DNA of 64,000 nt. It comes from Clostridia bacterium. Its GTDB lineage: Bacteria; Bacillota; Clostridia; TANB77; CAG-465. The position numbers and the translations under genes are program-made. A model generated the notes under the pieces. The model worked only from the letters and a program-made list of their open reading frames with translations, was not told the DNA's origin and did no database searches. The DNA lies in NCBI GenBank assembly GCA_029256705.1, contig JAQSXK010000003.1, forward strand, positions 78,373-142,372, given 5' to 3'. Positions 19,020 to 26,385 of the stretch are shown one piece after another; the first letter of the stretch is position 1, and each line of letters opens with the position of its first letter.

Positions 19020-19445
19020 ATGGCAAGAATAATGGTATATAATCCATCGACAAATAGAATGGAAGTATATTATAGAGGACTAAGTGAAAAAATGCCATAT
19101 GCGAATAATATGACAGTAAGGGAATTTAGAGGAAATTCCAGGTCAGATATAATATGGACAGATAAAAGATTAATGGATTCTTGGAATATATTAAGAAGAG
19201 AATATGGTAAACCTATCACTATTGGTGCTGCATTTAAAAGAATAGGTGAAGGTGGCCATTCAAGTATGTCACAGCATTATGCAGGTATGGCGCTAGATAT
19301 GGCACAAACTTTTTCTTCAACTGAAAGAGATAAATTAAGAGATTTGGCAATTCAACTAGGAATATTTACATATGTAGAACCTAAAGTGCTTACACCTACA
19401 TGGGTAAGTGCTAATTTGGAAGAGGGGATATTATTATTTATCTAG
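19020..19445 (+). pseudogene. 5' part of an M15-type peptidoglycan peptidase gene interrupted by the element
   Basis: ATG 19020 follows AGGAGGGG. The first 127 codons encode the N-terminal part of a D,D-/L,D-carboxypeptidase-like M15 domain: FKRIGEGGHSSMSQHYAGMA then LDMA supplies the H-x6-D zinc ligands. At TGGGTA (19401-19406) the coding sequence enters the element and ends after 14 foreign codons. The third predicted zinc ligand and the C-terminal peptidoglycan-binding domain lie in the 3' part at 28020-28295, in the same frame. Joining at the shared core gives 218 codons. As it stands the product should be inactive. SigK-like promoter and neighbours indicate spore or mother-cell wall hydrolysis late in sporulation. 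Confidence 0.9.
19401..19421 (+). other. attL: core and element arm
   Basis: TGGGTA core (19401-19406) followed by the element arm GCTAATTTGGAA (19410-19421). The arm is the near-perfect reverse complement of TTCCAAATTTGC at the other end. The host side reads CACCTACA. In the rebuilt host site CTACATG and CATGTAG flank GGTA as a perfect 7-bp inverted repeat. Confidence 0.8.
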
Positions 19446-19475
19446 TATTATATAATTTTTTTAAGTTTATAATGT

Positions 19476-19488
19476 GTCGTTATACGAC
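19476..19488. repeat. Small palindrome near the left end
   Basis: GTCGT (19476-19480) and ACGAC (19484-19488) flank three bases. It lies just before the direct repeats and may be part of the same control region. Confidence 0.4.
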
Positions 19489-19494
19489 TTGAGT

Positions 19495-19531
19495 AAATAT
19501 CAAAAGACAGAGCAAAATATCAAAAGACAGA
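19495..19531 (+). promoter_or_regulatory. Two exact 17-bp direct repeats, operator-like
   Basis: AAATATCAAAAGACAGA occurs at 19495-19511 and 19515-19531, a 20-base period (about two helical turns), ending 26 bases before a consensus -35 box. Position and spacing suggest a binding site for a dimeric regulator, perhaps the protein of the next gene, which has a helix-turn-helix-like N terminus. Confidence 0.6.
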
Positions 19532-19557
19532 AAATATATAATGATAGACAAAAAAAC

Positions 19558-19586
19558 TTGACATTTGTCGGATTTTATGTTATACT
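19558..19586 (+). promoter_or_regulatory. Strong sigma-A promoter at the left end of the element
   Basis: TTGACA (19558-19563), 17 bases, TATACT (19581-19586), a near-perfect vegetative promoter 18 bases before the start codon of the 259-residue protein. Confidence 0.85.
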
Positions 19587-19603
19587 AATAGTAGGGTGAT
19601 TAA

Positions 19604-20383
19604 ATGGAACAAAAAATTAAAGTTAGTTATATAAAATTTTTGAATGAAATATTAAATATTGACCAGCATAGTTTCGCTAAATTATTTGATATGTCTAGAA
19701 CGTCATTATTTACTAAGTTAAAATCACTAAACGATAATGAATATATTGAAGTTAAGTCTTCAGTGATTAATAATATAAAATACATATTTAATATTAGCAA
19801 TATTGAGGAAATTGAAAACATAAAAAATACAGATAAAGAAATATTAGTTAATATACTAAAAAGAATTACCGAAGTTAAGAGTGCTGATGTAATAGATATA
19901 ATAATTGGTAAAAATGATTTAAATATTAGTCAAAAAAGTGAATTATATGATATATATTCTATGATTAATAGCAATATTAAAAATGAAAATTTTGATTTTT
20001 ATAAGAACTTATTTAATGTTATTATTAATGAGAGAACAAATATTAAATTTATATGGATTATTAAGTATTTTGCTAAATTAAACTTAATTTTGGATTATAA
20101 TGATTATGATAAAGATAAGGAAAATCAACAAAAAGCTTTTGAAGTCTTAATGTATAATATGATTAAATCTTCTAATACAGAAAATTTAAATAATTATAAT
20201 ATAAATGAGTATAATGATTTTATATCTGAGATAGAAAAAAATAAAGAAAATAAAAATAAAATAGAAGAATATGTTAAAATTGCTGTAAGAGAACAACTTG
20301 AAAAAGGAATAAAAGATATTAAGGATATCGATGAAAACGAATTTTATAAAAGAATAAAAGAGCTAATGGAAGATAAAAAATAA
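19604..20383 (+). CDS. Unknown element protein with HTH-like N terminus
   Basis: A 259-residue protein I do not recognise. The N terminus (about residues 12-40: LNIDQHSFAKLFDMSRTSLF, then TKLKSL) looks like a helix-turn-helix. The rest is rich in lysine, asparagine and isoleucine, with a charged helical C terminus (about 205-259). The ATG follows AGGGTGA in a very short leader behind a consensus promoter and operator-like repeats. By position it could be the element's main regulator, possibly autoregulated. That is inference; no catalytic motif is visible. Confidence 0.6.
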   Translation: MEQKIKVSYIKFLNEILNIDQHSFAKLFDMSRTSLFTKLKSLNDNEYIEVKSSVINNIKYIFNISNIEEIENIKNTDKEILVNILKRITEVKSADVIDIIIGKNDLNISQKSELYDIYSMINSNIKNENFDFYKNLFNVIINERTNIKFIWIIKYFAKLNLILDYNDYDKDKENQQKAFEVLMYNMIKSSNTENLNNYNINEYNDFISEIEKNKENKNKIEEYVKIAVREQLEKGIKDIKDIDENEFYKRIKELMEDKK

Positions 20384-20384
20384 A

Positions 20385-20448
20385 ATAGCCACCAATCGGC
20401 TATATAATAGATTGGTGACTGTGCTAACTAAATTTGCAGATTTAGTTA
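20385..20448 (+). other. Hairpin cluster with two mutually exclusive folds
   Basis: CACCAATC (20390-20397) pairs with GATTGGTG (20410-20417). An alternative stem ATAGCC (20385-20390) with GGCTAT (20398-20403) competes with it. A further stem TAACTAAAT (20425-20433) with ATTTAGTTA (20440-20448) follows. There is no T run, so this is not a standard terminator. A TTTGCA-17-TATAAT promoter match (20433-20461) overlaps the last stem. It may be a regulatory RNA or operator. Confidence 0.45.
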
Positions 20449-20566
20449 TAAGAATTATAATATGAAAACTACTATAATAGACAGTTTACATAAACTACTC
20501 AAAATCTATTATATCACATTATTGTTCTTTTTGCAACAGTTATTTGCAAAAAGGGGGTACTTTATT

Positions 20567-20701
20567 ATGGATAATAAAGATAATGGTCACTATATTTTCG
20601 TTAAATCCTATAGAAATTCCAAAACTGGGAAATTAATGATAGCTAAAGATTATGGTAAAAAGGCATGGAAAATATGGATAAGAGACAATAATGAAGATTA
20701 A
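20567..20701 (+). CDS. Very small basic element protein
   Basis: A 44-residue protein (MDNKDNGHYIFVKSYR followed by a lysine- and tryptophan-containing tail) that I cannot assign. Its ribosome binding site AAGGGGG (20551-20557) partly overlaps a perfect 10-bp hairpin, CTTTTTGCAA (20527-20536) with TTGCAAAAAG (20544-20553), so initiation may be controlled or shielded from read-through transcripts. A longer in-frame start at 20462 lacks a binding site. Small size limits certainty. Confidence 0.5.
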   Translation: MDNKDNGHYIFVKSYRNSKTGKLMIAKDYGKKAWKIWIRDNNED

Positions 20702-20759
20702 TAATCAAATTATTATATTATAAGTATATTAACATTATGGGGATTTTAGTAGTTTGAGT

Positions 20760-20783
20760 CCTTTATTAAATTATAAATAAAGG
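20760..20783 (+). promoter_or_regulatory. Hairpin covering the ribosome binding site of the next gene
   Basis: CCTTTATT (20760-20767) pairs perfectly with AATAAAGG (20776-20783), and AAAGGAG (20779-20785) is the binding site for ATG 20795. Translation from transcripts that include the hairpin should be lowered. Confidence 0.55.
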
Positions 20784-20794
20784 AGAAATAGATA

Positions 20795-20995
20795 ATGGTA
20801 AAAGTTATAGAAGAAAACGATAGTGGAAGAAATACAAGATTTTTAGATACATCAACAAATTATTGTATGACAAGAGCAAAGTTTGTAAAAGAAATAAAAA
20901 ACGGAAATTATGATGGATATTATGTAAGAGAAATAAATGGATTAAAAACACCTGTTTCCAAACCAGATAAAAAAGTATCAAACAATTTAGGGTAA
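20795..20995 (+). CDS. Small DUF3892-like protein
   Basis: A 66-residue protein. The order VIEENDSGRNTRFLDT, then AKFVKEIKNGNYDGYYVREI, resembles DUF3892 proteins, small proteins of unknown function common on mobile elements. Its ribosome binding site is inside a hairpin (20760-20783). It lies 13 bases before the 298-residue gene and is probably co-transcribed with it. The family match is from memory of the pattern. Confidence 0.5.
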   Translation: MVKVIEENDSGRNTRFLDTSTNYCMTRAKFVKEIKNGNYDGYYVREINGLKTPVSKPDKKVSNNLG

Positions 20996-21008
20996 CAGGA
21001 GGTTTTTT

Positions 21009-21905
21009 ATGATAATAAGAAAAAAAAGAATAAATAGTGCATCATTTTTAAAAGATATAGAGAATGTAGAAAAATTAAAGATAGGCGTAATAGTTGAAGA
21101 TGAGCTAATTAATAAGCTTGGAATAGAAGAAGGAACTTTTAGACCAAATATAAAATGGGGAGTAAATTGTAGAATTAATACATTTGGGCGTTCTGTACCA
21201 AATAAAGAATTGCCTAAAGAAAGTAGATTTATAAATACTATTGAATGGCATTGGAAAGAATATCATGGTAGAGATAATATTGTAGATATGTGTGATTATA
21301 AAGATATTTATAGAGATGTGTATCAAAGAAAAATATATAAACCAAATGAAGTCAATTTTATATATTTAAAGAAAAATAGTGAAAATATTATAATAGCTGA
21401 TTTAGATAAATTAGACATTAATGATGAATATAAATTAAAAATAATAATAAATATGTTTCTCGAAATATTTGGTTTTTGTCAATTCTTTGATTTTCAATTG
21501 GACAAGTATGTTGAATATAAAAAATTTAAAATGTGCAACTGGGAAATATTACCTAAGGGCGAAGAAATATGGGATAAAATAGACTCAGAAAAATACATAG
21601 AACCAAGCCAAAGTTCTGGAAGTAGAAATAATTTTGACTCCTATAGAATATATAAAATAATGGATAAAAAACCATATGAGAAATATATAGGTATTAACGA
21701 ATTTCAAGGATATTTAGTATTCATATTCAAGGACATATGTATTTTTGAATCTCAAAAGTATGGAAATGCAACGTATATTACGAAAGTAAATTCATGGAAA
21801 GATGCATCACAGCTTCCAAAAGGCAAACTTATTGAGTCAGAATATATTATTGATAGAATTATTCATAATTCTAATTGGAATAAAGAAATAAACAAATATA
21901 TATAA
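21009..21905 (+). CDS. Unknown 298-residue element protein, possible partner of the helicase-nuclease
   Basis: I recognise no family. It is an apparently soluble protein without signal peptide or membrane segments. It has a tryptophan- and aspartate-containing N-terminal half (FRPNIKWGVNCRINTFGR, then IEWHWKEYHGRDN) and a lysine-rich C-terminal half. The start follows CAGGAGG. A perfect hairpin at 21939 ends the unit, and the helicase-nuclease gene with its own promoter follows 158 bases later in the same direction. In mobile elements, a single unknown gene beside a helicase-nuclease is often part of a defence cassette; here that is inference from position only. Confidence 0.55.
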   Translation: MIIRKKRINSASFLKDIENVEKLKIGVIVEDELINKLGIEEGTFRPNIKWGVNCRINTFGRSVPNKELPKESRFINTIEWHWKEYHGRDNIVDMCDYKDIYRDVYQRKIYKPNEVNFIYLKKNSENIIIADLDKLDINDEYKLKIIINMFLEIFGFCQFFDFQLDKYVEYKKFKMCNWEILPKGEEIWDKIDSEKYIEPSQSSGSRNNFDSYRIYKIMDKKPYEKYIGINEFQGYLVFIFKDICIFESQKYGNATYITKVNSWKDASQLPKGKLIESEYIIDRIIHNSNWNKEINKYI

Positions 21906-21938
21906 AGTAAAGATTATGTAGCGATTAATTTTAAAGGG

Positions 21939-21967
21939 GTGAGTTTTAGTAATAAAACTCACTCTTT
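21939..21967 (+). terminator. Hairpin terminator before the helicase gene
   Basis: GTGAGTTTTA (21939-21948) and TAAAACTCAC (21953-21962) form a perfect 10-bp stem with a four-base loop, followed by a short T-rich stretch. Confidence 0.7.
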
Positions 21968-22011
21968 GTAGATATATCAATTCATAATATTTTTGAGTTG
22001 TATTACAATTA

Positions 22012-22039
22012 TTTACAAAAATACAATTTGTGATATAAT
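22012..22039 (+). promoter_or_regulatory. Promoter of the helicase-nuclease gene
   Basis: TTTACA (22012-22017), 16 bases, TATAAT (22034-22039). The predicted leader is very short. Confidence 0.65.
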
Positions 22040-22063
22040 ACAGTATAGAGAAATGTTTGTAAA

Positions 22064-24799
22064 ATGGAGGGAATTTTGGATATATATAAATATCTTATAA
22101 TAATAGGAAATGAAGATAAAACTGAAGAAATCAAAAAAATAGAATTTGACCGTAATGGATATAATTGTAATGTTACATATAGGAATAATAAAACATATCC
22201 TTATAATAAAAATAGAATAGAATATTTTTGTAATCCTAAAGAAATAAATTCAAGTGATAAAAAGATATATGTTAAAAAGTGTGTTTTAAATAATGTGAAA
22301 AAAATATTATCATTTGATAAGTATACAAGAATATTTTTTAATAATGGAAATAACAAAGTGTACTTATCCAGTGACATTATAATTACGGGATTAATTAATG
22401 AGGAGTCTAAATCTAGTGATATATTTGATTATTTAACTCAAATATCAAATTTAATAACAATTCAAGACACTGACGATAAGGATAAAAATTTTTTAGGAAA
22501 ACAATATTCTGAAATTAATATAAATAATGAATCAGCACTTTGGGATTATCTTAATCCTCATCAACTGTATAATCTTGATGATAGCATAATACCAATATTC
22601 CCATTTGGATTTAACTTAAATCAGAAAAAAGCAACTAAAGAAGCCTTAAATAATAAAATAAGTATAATTGAAGGCCCACCAGGAACCGGAAAAACTCAAA
22701 CGATACTTAATATAATATCTAACATTGTTATTAATAAAAAAACTGTAGCGGTTGTTTCAAATAATAATTCAGCTACTGAAAATGTAATTGAAAAATTAAG
22801 AAAATATGATTTATCATTCTTTTGTGCCTTTTTAGGCAAAAATGAAAACAAGGAAAAATTTTTTGATAATCAAAAAATATATAATCCAGTGAATGAAAAT
22901 TGGAAAATGGATAATGATAAGAGTTATTCTTTATATGAACAAATAAAGATATCAGATAAAAAGCTTAATGAAATATATAAGATTAGAAATGAATATGCAC
23001 AGTTAAAACAAGAGTACGAAAAAATTAGAATTGAGCAAAAATATTATGAAGAATATTGTGATAAAACTAATATTGATAATATAAAAATAAATTCTATGTT
23101 AAAATTAAATTCAGATAGCATGATTAGTATTTGGGTATATTATAGTTATATGATGTCTAGATTTAATAAGTTTTCTTTTTTTAATAAAACAAACAATTTA
23201 TTAAAATATGGAATATTTAATTTTAAATTATATAAAAATAATCCGAGTGATTTAATATTAGTATTTCAAAAAATGTACTTTGACTTAAAAATGAAAGAAT
23301 TAAAAAATAAACTAGAATTTCATGAAAAAGAACTTGAAAGATGTGATTATATAAAAGAAATAGAGAACTATTCAAACTTATCAATGAAATATTTTAAAAA
23401 TTCATTAGCTCAAATATATAATTATACTAGAAAAAAATACTCTAAAGATATAATTAAAAAAAATAGTAAAGAGTTTTTAAAAGATTATCCTGTAGTATTA
23501 AGTACTACTCATTCTTTAAGAAACTGTATTGATGACAATTACTTATTTGATTATGTAATAATAGATGAGTCTTCTCAAGTTGATGTGGTAACAGGAGCAT
23601 TAGCATTATCATGCGCTAAAAGGGCTATAATAGTAGGAGATTTGAAACAATTGCCTAATATTATTGAGGATAAGAAAATAATAGAATATGATTCAATCTT
23701 TGAAAAATATAAAATAAACGAAGCTTATAACTATTCTAAGAATAGTTTAATGTCATCATTAAAAATTATATTTTCTGATATAAGTTCTACAATGTTAAGA
23801 GAACATTATAGGTGTCATCCTAAAATAATTGACTTTTGTAATCAAAAATTTTATGATAATCAATTAATTATATTATCTAATGATAATGGAATAGATGAAC
23901 CTTTGTTAGCTTATAGAACTGTTAAAGGAAATCATGAAAGATATAAAAGTAATCAAAGACAGGTTGACGTCATTGAAGAAGAGATACTTTCAAAAATAAA
24001 AGATTTATCTAAAAATAGAAATATTGGTATAATATCACCATATAGAAATCAAGTATCAAAATTACAAAGTACTATAAAAAATGAATTTATACAGATAGAC
24101 ACAGTTCATAAATTTCAGGGGATGGAAAAAAACATTATAATATTATCTACTGTAGCTAATGTTATAAAAGGGTTTGTAGATAATCCTAATTTAGTAAATG
24201 TAGCTATATCAAGAGCTATAGATAAATTTATAGTAGTAGTATCGAATAATGAAAAAAATAAGGATTCGAATATTGGAGATTTGTTAGACTATATAGACTA
24301 TAATAGTTTTAAAATACTTGATAGCGAAATATATTCTATATTTGATATATTATATAAAGAGTTTTCAGAAAAATTACTTGATATGTATAACAAAATGGAA
24401 AAGATATCTGAATATAATTCGGAAAATGCAATGTATTATACTATAAAAAATATTTTAGAAAGGAAAGAATATAATAACCTAGATGTAAGATTTCAATATC
24501 AACTTAATCAACTTATTAAAAATACATCGAAGCTTGATGATACTGAAAATAAGTATTTATCTAATCCAAATACTCACATTGATTTTATAATATATAATAG
24601 AATAGGGAAAAAGTTAGTGTTGGCTATAGAGGTTGATGGTAGTGAATTTCATTCAAAAGAAACTGTTCAATATCAAAGAGATATAATAAAAAATGGTATA
24701 TTAGATAAATATAATATACCATATATAAGATTTTCAACGGATGAGAGTAGAGTAGAAGAGAAAATATGCAGAAAACTTAATGAGTTAGATATACACTAA
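22064..24799 (+). CDS. SF1 helicase fused to a PD-(D/E)XK-type nuclease domain
   Basis: A 911-residue protein of the DNA2/UPF1-like superfamily 1. Walker A is GPPGTGKTQ (about residues 204-212) and Walker B IIDESSQVD (D501, E502). Downstream helicase motifs are GDLKQLPNI, MLREHYRCHP, ISPYRNQV, DTVHKFQGMEKNIIIL and NVAISRAIDKFIVVVS. The last 100 residues carry HIDFIIYN, then AIEVDGSEFHSK and YIRFS, as in DUF2726/REase-like nuclease domains. A long helical insert lies between motifs I and II. Such fusions occur in phage-defence and DNA-repair cassettes. Start uncertain: ATG 22064 overlaps the only GGAGGG, so TTG 22076 just downstream may be the true start. Confidence 0.88.
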   Translation: MEGILDIYKYLIIIGNEDKTEEIKKIEFDRNGYNCNVTYRNNKTYPYNKNRIEYFCNPKEINSSDKKIYVKKCVLNNVKKILSFDKYTRIFFNNGNNKVYLSSDIIITGLINEESKSSDIFDYLTQISNLITIQDTDDKDKNFLGKQYSEININNESALWDYLNPHQLYNLDDSIIPIFPFGFNLNQKKATKEALNNKISIIEGPPGTGKTQTILNIISNIVINKKTVAVVSNNNSATENVIEKLRKYDLSFFCAFLGKNENKEKFFDNQKIYNPVNENWKMDNDKSYSLYEQIKISDKKLNEIYKIRNEYAQLKQEYEKIRIEQKYYEEYCDKTNIDNIKINSMLKLNSDSMISIWVYYSYMMSRFNKFSFFNKTNNLLKYGIFNFKLYKNNPSDLILVFQKMYFDLKMKELKNKLEFHEKELERCDYIKEIENYSNLSMKYFKNSLAQIYNYTRKKYSKDIIKKNSKEFLKDYPVVLSTTHSLRNCIDDNYLFDYVIIDESSQVDVVTGALALSCAKRAIIVGDLKQLPNIIEDKKIIEYDSIFEKYKINEAYNYSKNSLMSSLKIIFSDISSTMLREHYRCHPKIIDFCNQKFYDNQLIILSNDNGIDEPLLAYRTVKGNHERYKSNQRQVDVIEEEILSKIKDLSKNRNIGIISPYRNQVSKLQSTIKNEFIQIDTVHKFQGMEKNIIILSTVANVIKGFVDNPNLVNVAISRAIDKFIVVVSNNEKNKDSNIGDLLDYIDYNSFKILDSEIYSIFDILYKEFSEKLLDMYNKMEKISEYNSENAMYYTIKNILERKEYNNLDVRFQYQLNQLIKNTSKLDDTENKYLSNPNTHIDFIIYNRIGKKLVLAIEVDGSEFHSKETVQYQRDIIKNGILDKYNIPYIRFSTDESRVEEKICRKLNELDIH

Positions 24800-24844
24800 T
24801 ATCGATATAAGAAAGTAGATATCTTAATTTGTTATAGAATATTT

Positions 24845-24873
24845 AAAATAGAGGTATTTGTACCTCTATTTTT
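24845..24873 (+). terminator. Strong terminator after the helicase-nuclease gene
   Basis: AAAATAGAGGTA and TACCTCTATTTT form a perfect 12-bp stem with a four-base loop, ending in T residues. Confidence 0.85.
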
Positions 24874-25113
24874 CCATATTATCTATAGAATATTGAATCA
24901 TCATATTAATAACTTCATTAAAAGATTTTTTGCTTTCTTTATATTCATTCACCTTATTAAAATATTTAATACATATATACTATAAAATACATTAAATATG
25001 AGAAATAGAAAAAAATATCAATAAAAGTCTGGAAAAAACACTTAAAAAAAAGTATAATATAAAGTATAATATTAAGTATAGAAGTTTTAGTTTCATATAA
25101 ATAGGAGGCATAT
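24874..25113. other. AT-rich gap before the 326-residue gene
   Basis: With the terminator before it, the gene-free stretch is 314 bases. It holds a tandem AAGTATAATAT-like duplication (about 25058-25078) that could be overlapping -10 boxes, but no convincing -35. A 28-codon frame on the minus strand (24866-24952, GTG start) may be a gene remnant. Confidence 0.3.
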
Positions 25114-26094
25114 ATGTCAAAAATGAATATAAAGCTTGATTTGAAAAAATTTGAAAAGCAATTATCAAAAAGTATTAATAAAATTGTTGAAGATAAACAG
25201 AAGAAATTAAATATAGAATCTAGTATAAGGATGGATAACGATATGATTATTTTAAATGAAATAGAAGAAGAAGTATTATCTTTATTATTAAAAAATTATG
25301 ATAAAGGTACAAACGAAGTTGAAGGGGAATATAATGCTTTTCCTGATTATATATGTAGACAAATAAAAGATATATTTTATAAGTTAAAAGTTGCTGGTTA
25401 TATAGCTGATTTTGGGATTTATCTTAGTAATTGGTATGCCTTGTTAACACCTATAGCTAAAACATATTTTAAAGATAAATCTATATATTTTGAAAGGAGA
25501 AATGAAATGGAATTTTATAAACTGCCAAGTAATTCAAGAAAATTCTTAGATGAGTTATTAAAGGCTGAAAATAAAGAAGATTATATAAATCAAATAAGAA
25601 ATAATCCAGAACAAGAGGATGAAATTAATTCAATATTAAGAGAATTAAAAGCTAATGGATTTATTAATACGTTTTTTGCTAGTGATGAAGTATATAAAGT
25701 TGAGATTAATAATTTAGCTAGAACATATTTTGAAAGAGAGAATGAGTATATGGAAAATAGAAATAAGCAAGGGGTTAGCAATACATATAATATAAGTAAT
25801 ACAGGTAATTTTGTTATTGGTGATGTCACAAATTCTAGTTTAACTATAAATAGTTCAATAGAAAAAATAGAAAAAGATATTGATAAGAATGGAAAAGAGG
25901 ATAAAGATGAGTTAAAAGAAATCTTGTTAGAAGTAAAAGATTATTTAGAAACTATAGAAAAGACTAGTACAGTAAGTAAAAATACTGGATTATTTAAAAG
26001 ATTAACAAAACATTTTGATAATCACGGATGGTTTTATGCTGAAGTTGTGGCATTAATTGGACAAGTTTGTATAAAATCTATGGGTGGAAATTAG
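25114..26094 (+). CDS. Unknown element protein with two winged-helix-like repeats and a C-terminal membrane-proximal segment
   Basis: A 326-residue protein without a recognised family. Two similar modules are visible: about residues 45-125 (EEEVLSLLLK ... LKVAGYIADF ... LLTPIAKTYF) and about 130-210 (SRKFLDELLK ... LKANGFINTF ... VEINNLARTYF), each like a winged-helix fold. An asparagine- and glycine-rich stretch follows (YNISNTGNFVIGDVTNSS), then an acidic helix and a final segment HGWFYAEVVALIGQV. It starts at ATG after ATAGGAGGC. The stretch of short GDV/TNSS strands is seen in sensor proteins of NTPase-based defence systems, so a sensing role is possible but unproven. Confidence 0.5.
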   Translation: MSKMNIKLDLKKFEKQLSKSINKIVEDKQKKLNIESSIRMDNDMIILNEIEEEVLSLLLKNYDKGTNEVEGEYNAFPDYICRQIKDIFYKLKVAGYIADFGIYLSNWYALLTPIAKTYFKDKSIYFERRNEMEFYKLPSNSRKFLDELLKAENKEDYINQIRNNPEQEDEINSILRELKANGFINTFFASDEVYKVEINNLARTYFERENEYMENRNKQGVSNTYNISNTGNFVIGDVTNSSLTINSSIEKIEKDIDKNGKEDKDELKEILLEVKDYLETIEKTSTVSKNTGLFKRLTKHFDNHGWFYAEVVALIGQVCIKSMGGN

Positions 26095-26168
26095 AAAAAT
26101 ATTTATAAATTAAAATTGAATTATAATAATATTATTTAAGCATATATTTTACTAAGTAGGTGATTTAT

Positions 26169-26366
26169 ATGCAAAGTATACATATAAATACAAATGATGA
26201 ATCAGTATTTGATGTTAAGATAACTTTTAACAATGATGGAAAAAATATAAATAATCTAATGTATGACATGTTTAACCAATATATTATAGAAAACAATATA
26301 GAAGGTAGACACGGAACAGAAGAAGTGATATACTTTAATAAGATAAATAATAATAGCCTTTTGTAG
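26169..26366 (+). CDS. Small protein before the recombinase, candidate directionality factor
   Basis: A 65-residue protein (MQSIHINTNDESVFDVKITF at the start) without a known motif. ATG 26169 lies five bases after AGGTGA; the in-frame GTG 26160 overlaps that site. It ends 19 bases before the large serine recombinase gene and is probably translated from the same mRNA. Recombination directionality factors for this recombinase class are small, highly variable proteins often encoded next to the recombinase, so this is the best-placed candidate. Nothing in the sequence itself proves it. Confidence 0.5.
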   Translation: MQSIHINTNDESVFDVKITFNNDGKNINNLMYDMFNQYIIENNIEGRHGTEEVIYFNKINNNSLL

Positions 26367-26385
26367 CGTTATTAGGAGGGTAACG

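Noticed and set aside
19495..19531. Direct repeats considered as a CRISPR array
   Set aside because: Only two copies with a three-base gap and no cas genes; they fit an operator better.
24866..24952. 28-codon minus-strand frame after the helicase gene
   Set aside because: Short, starts at GTG, overlaps the terminator; at most a gene remnant.
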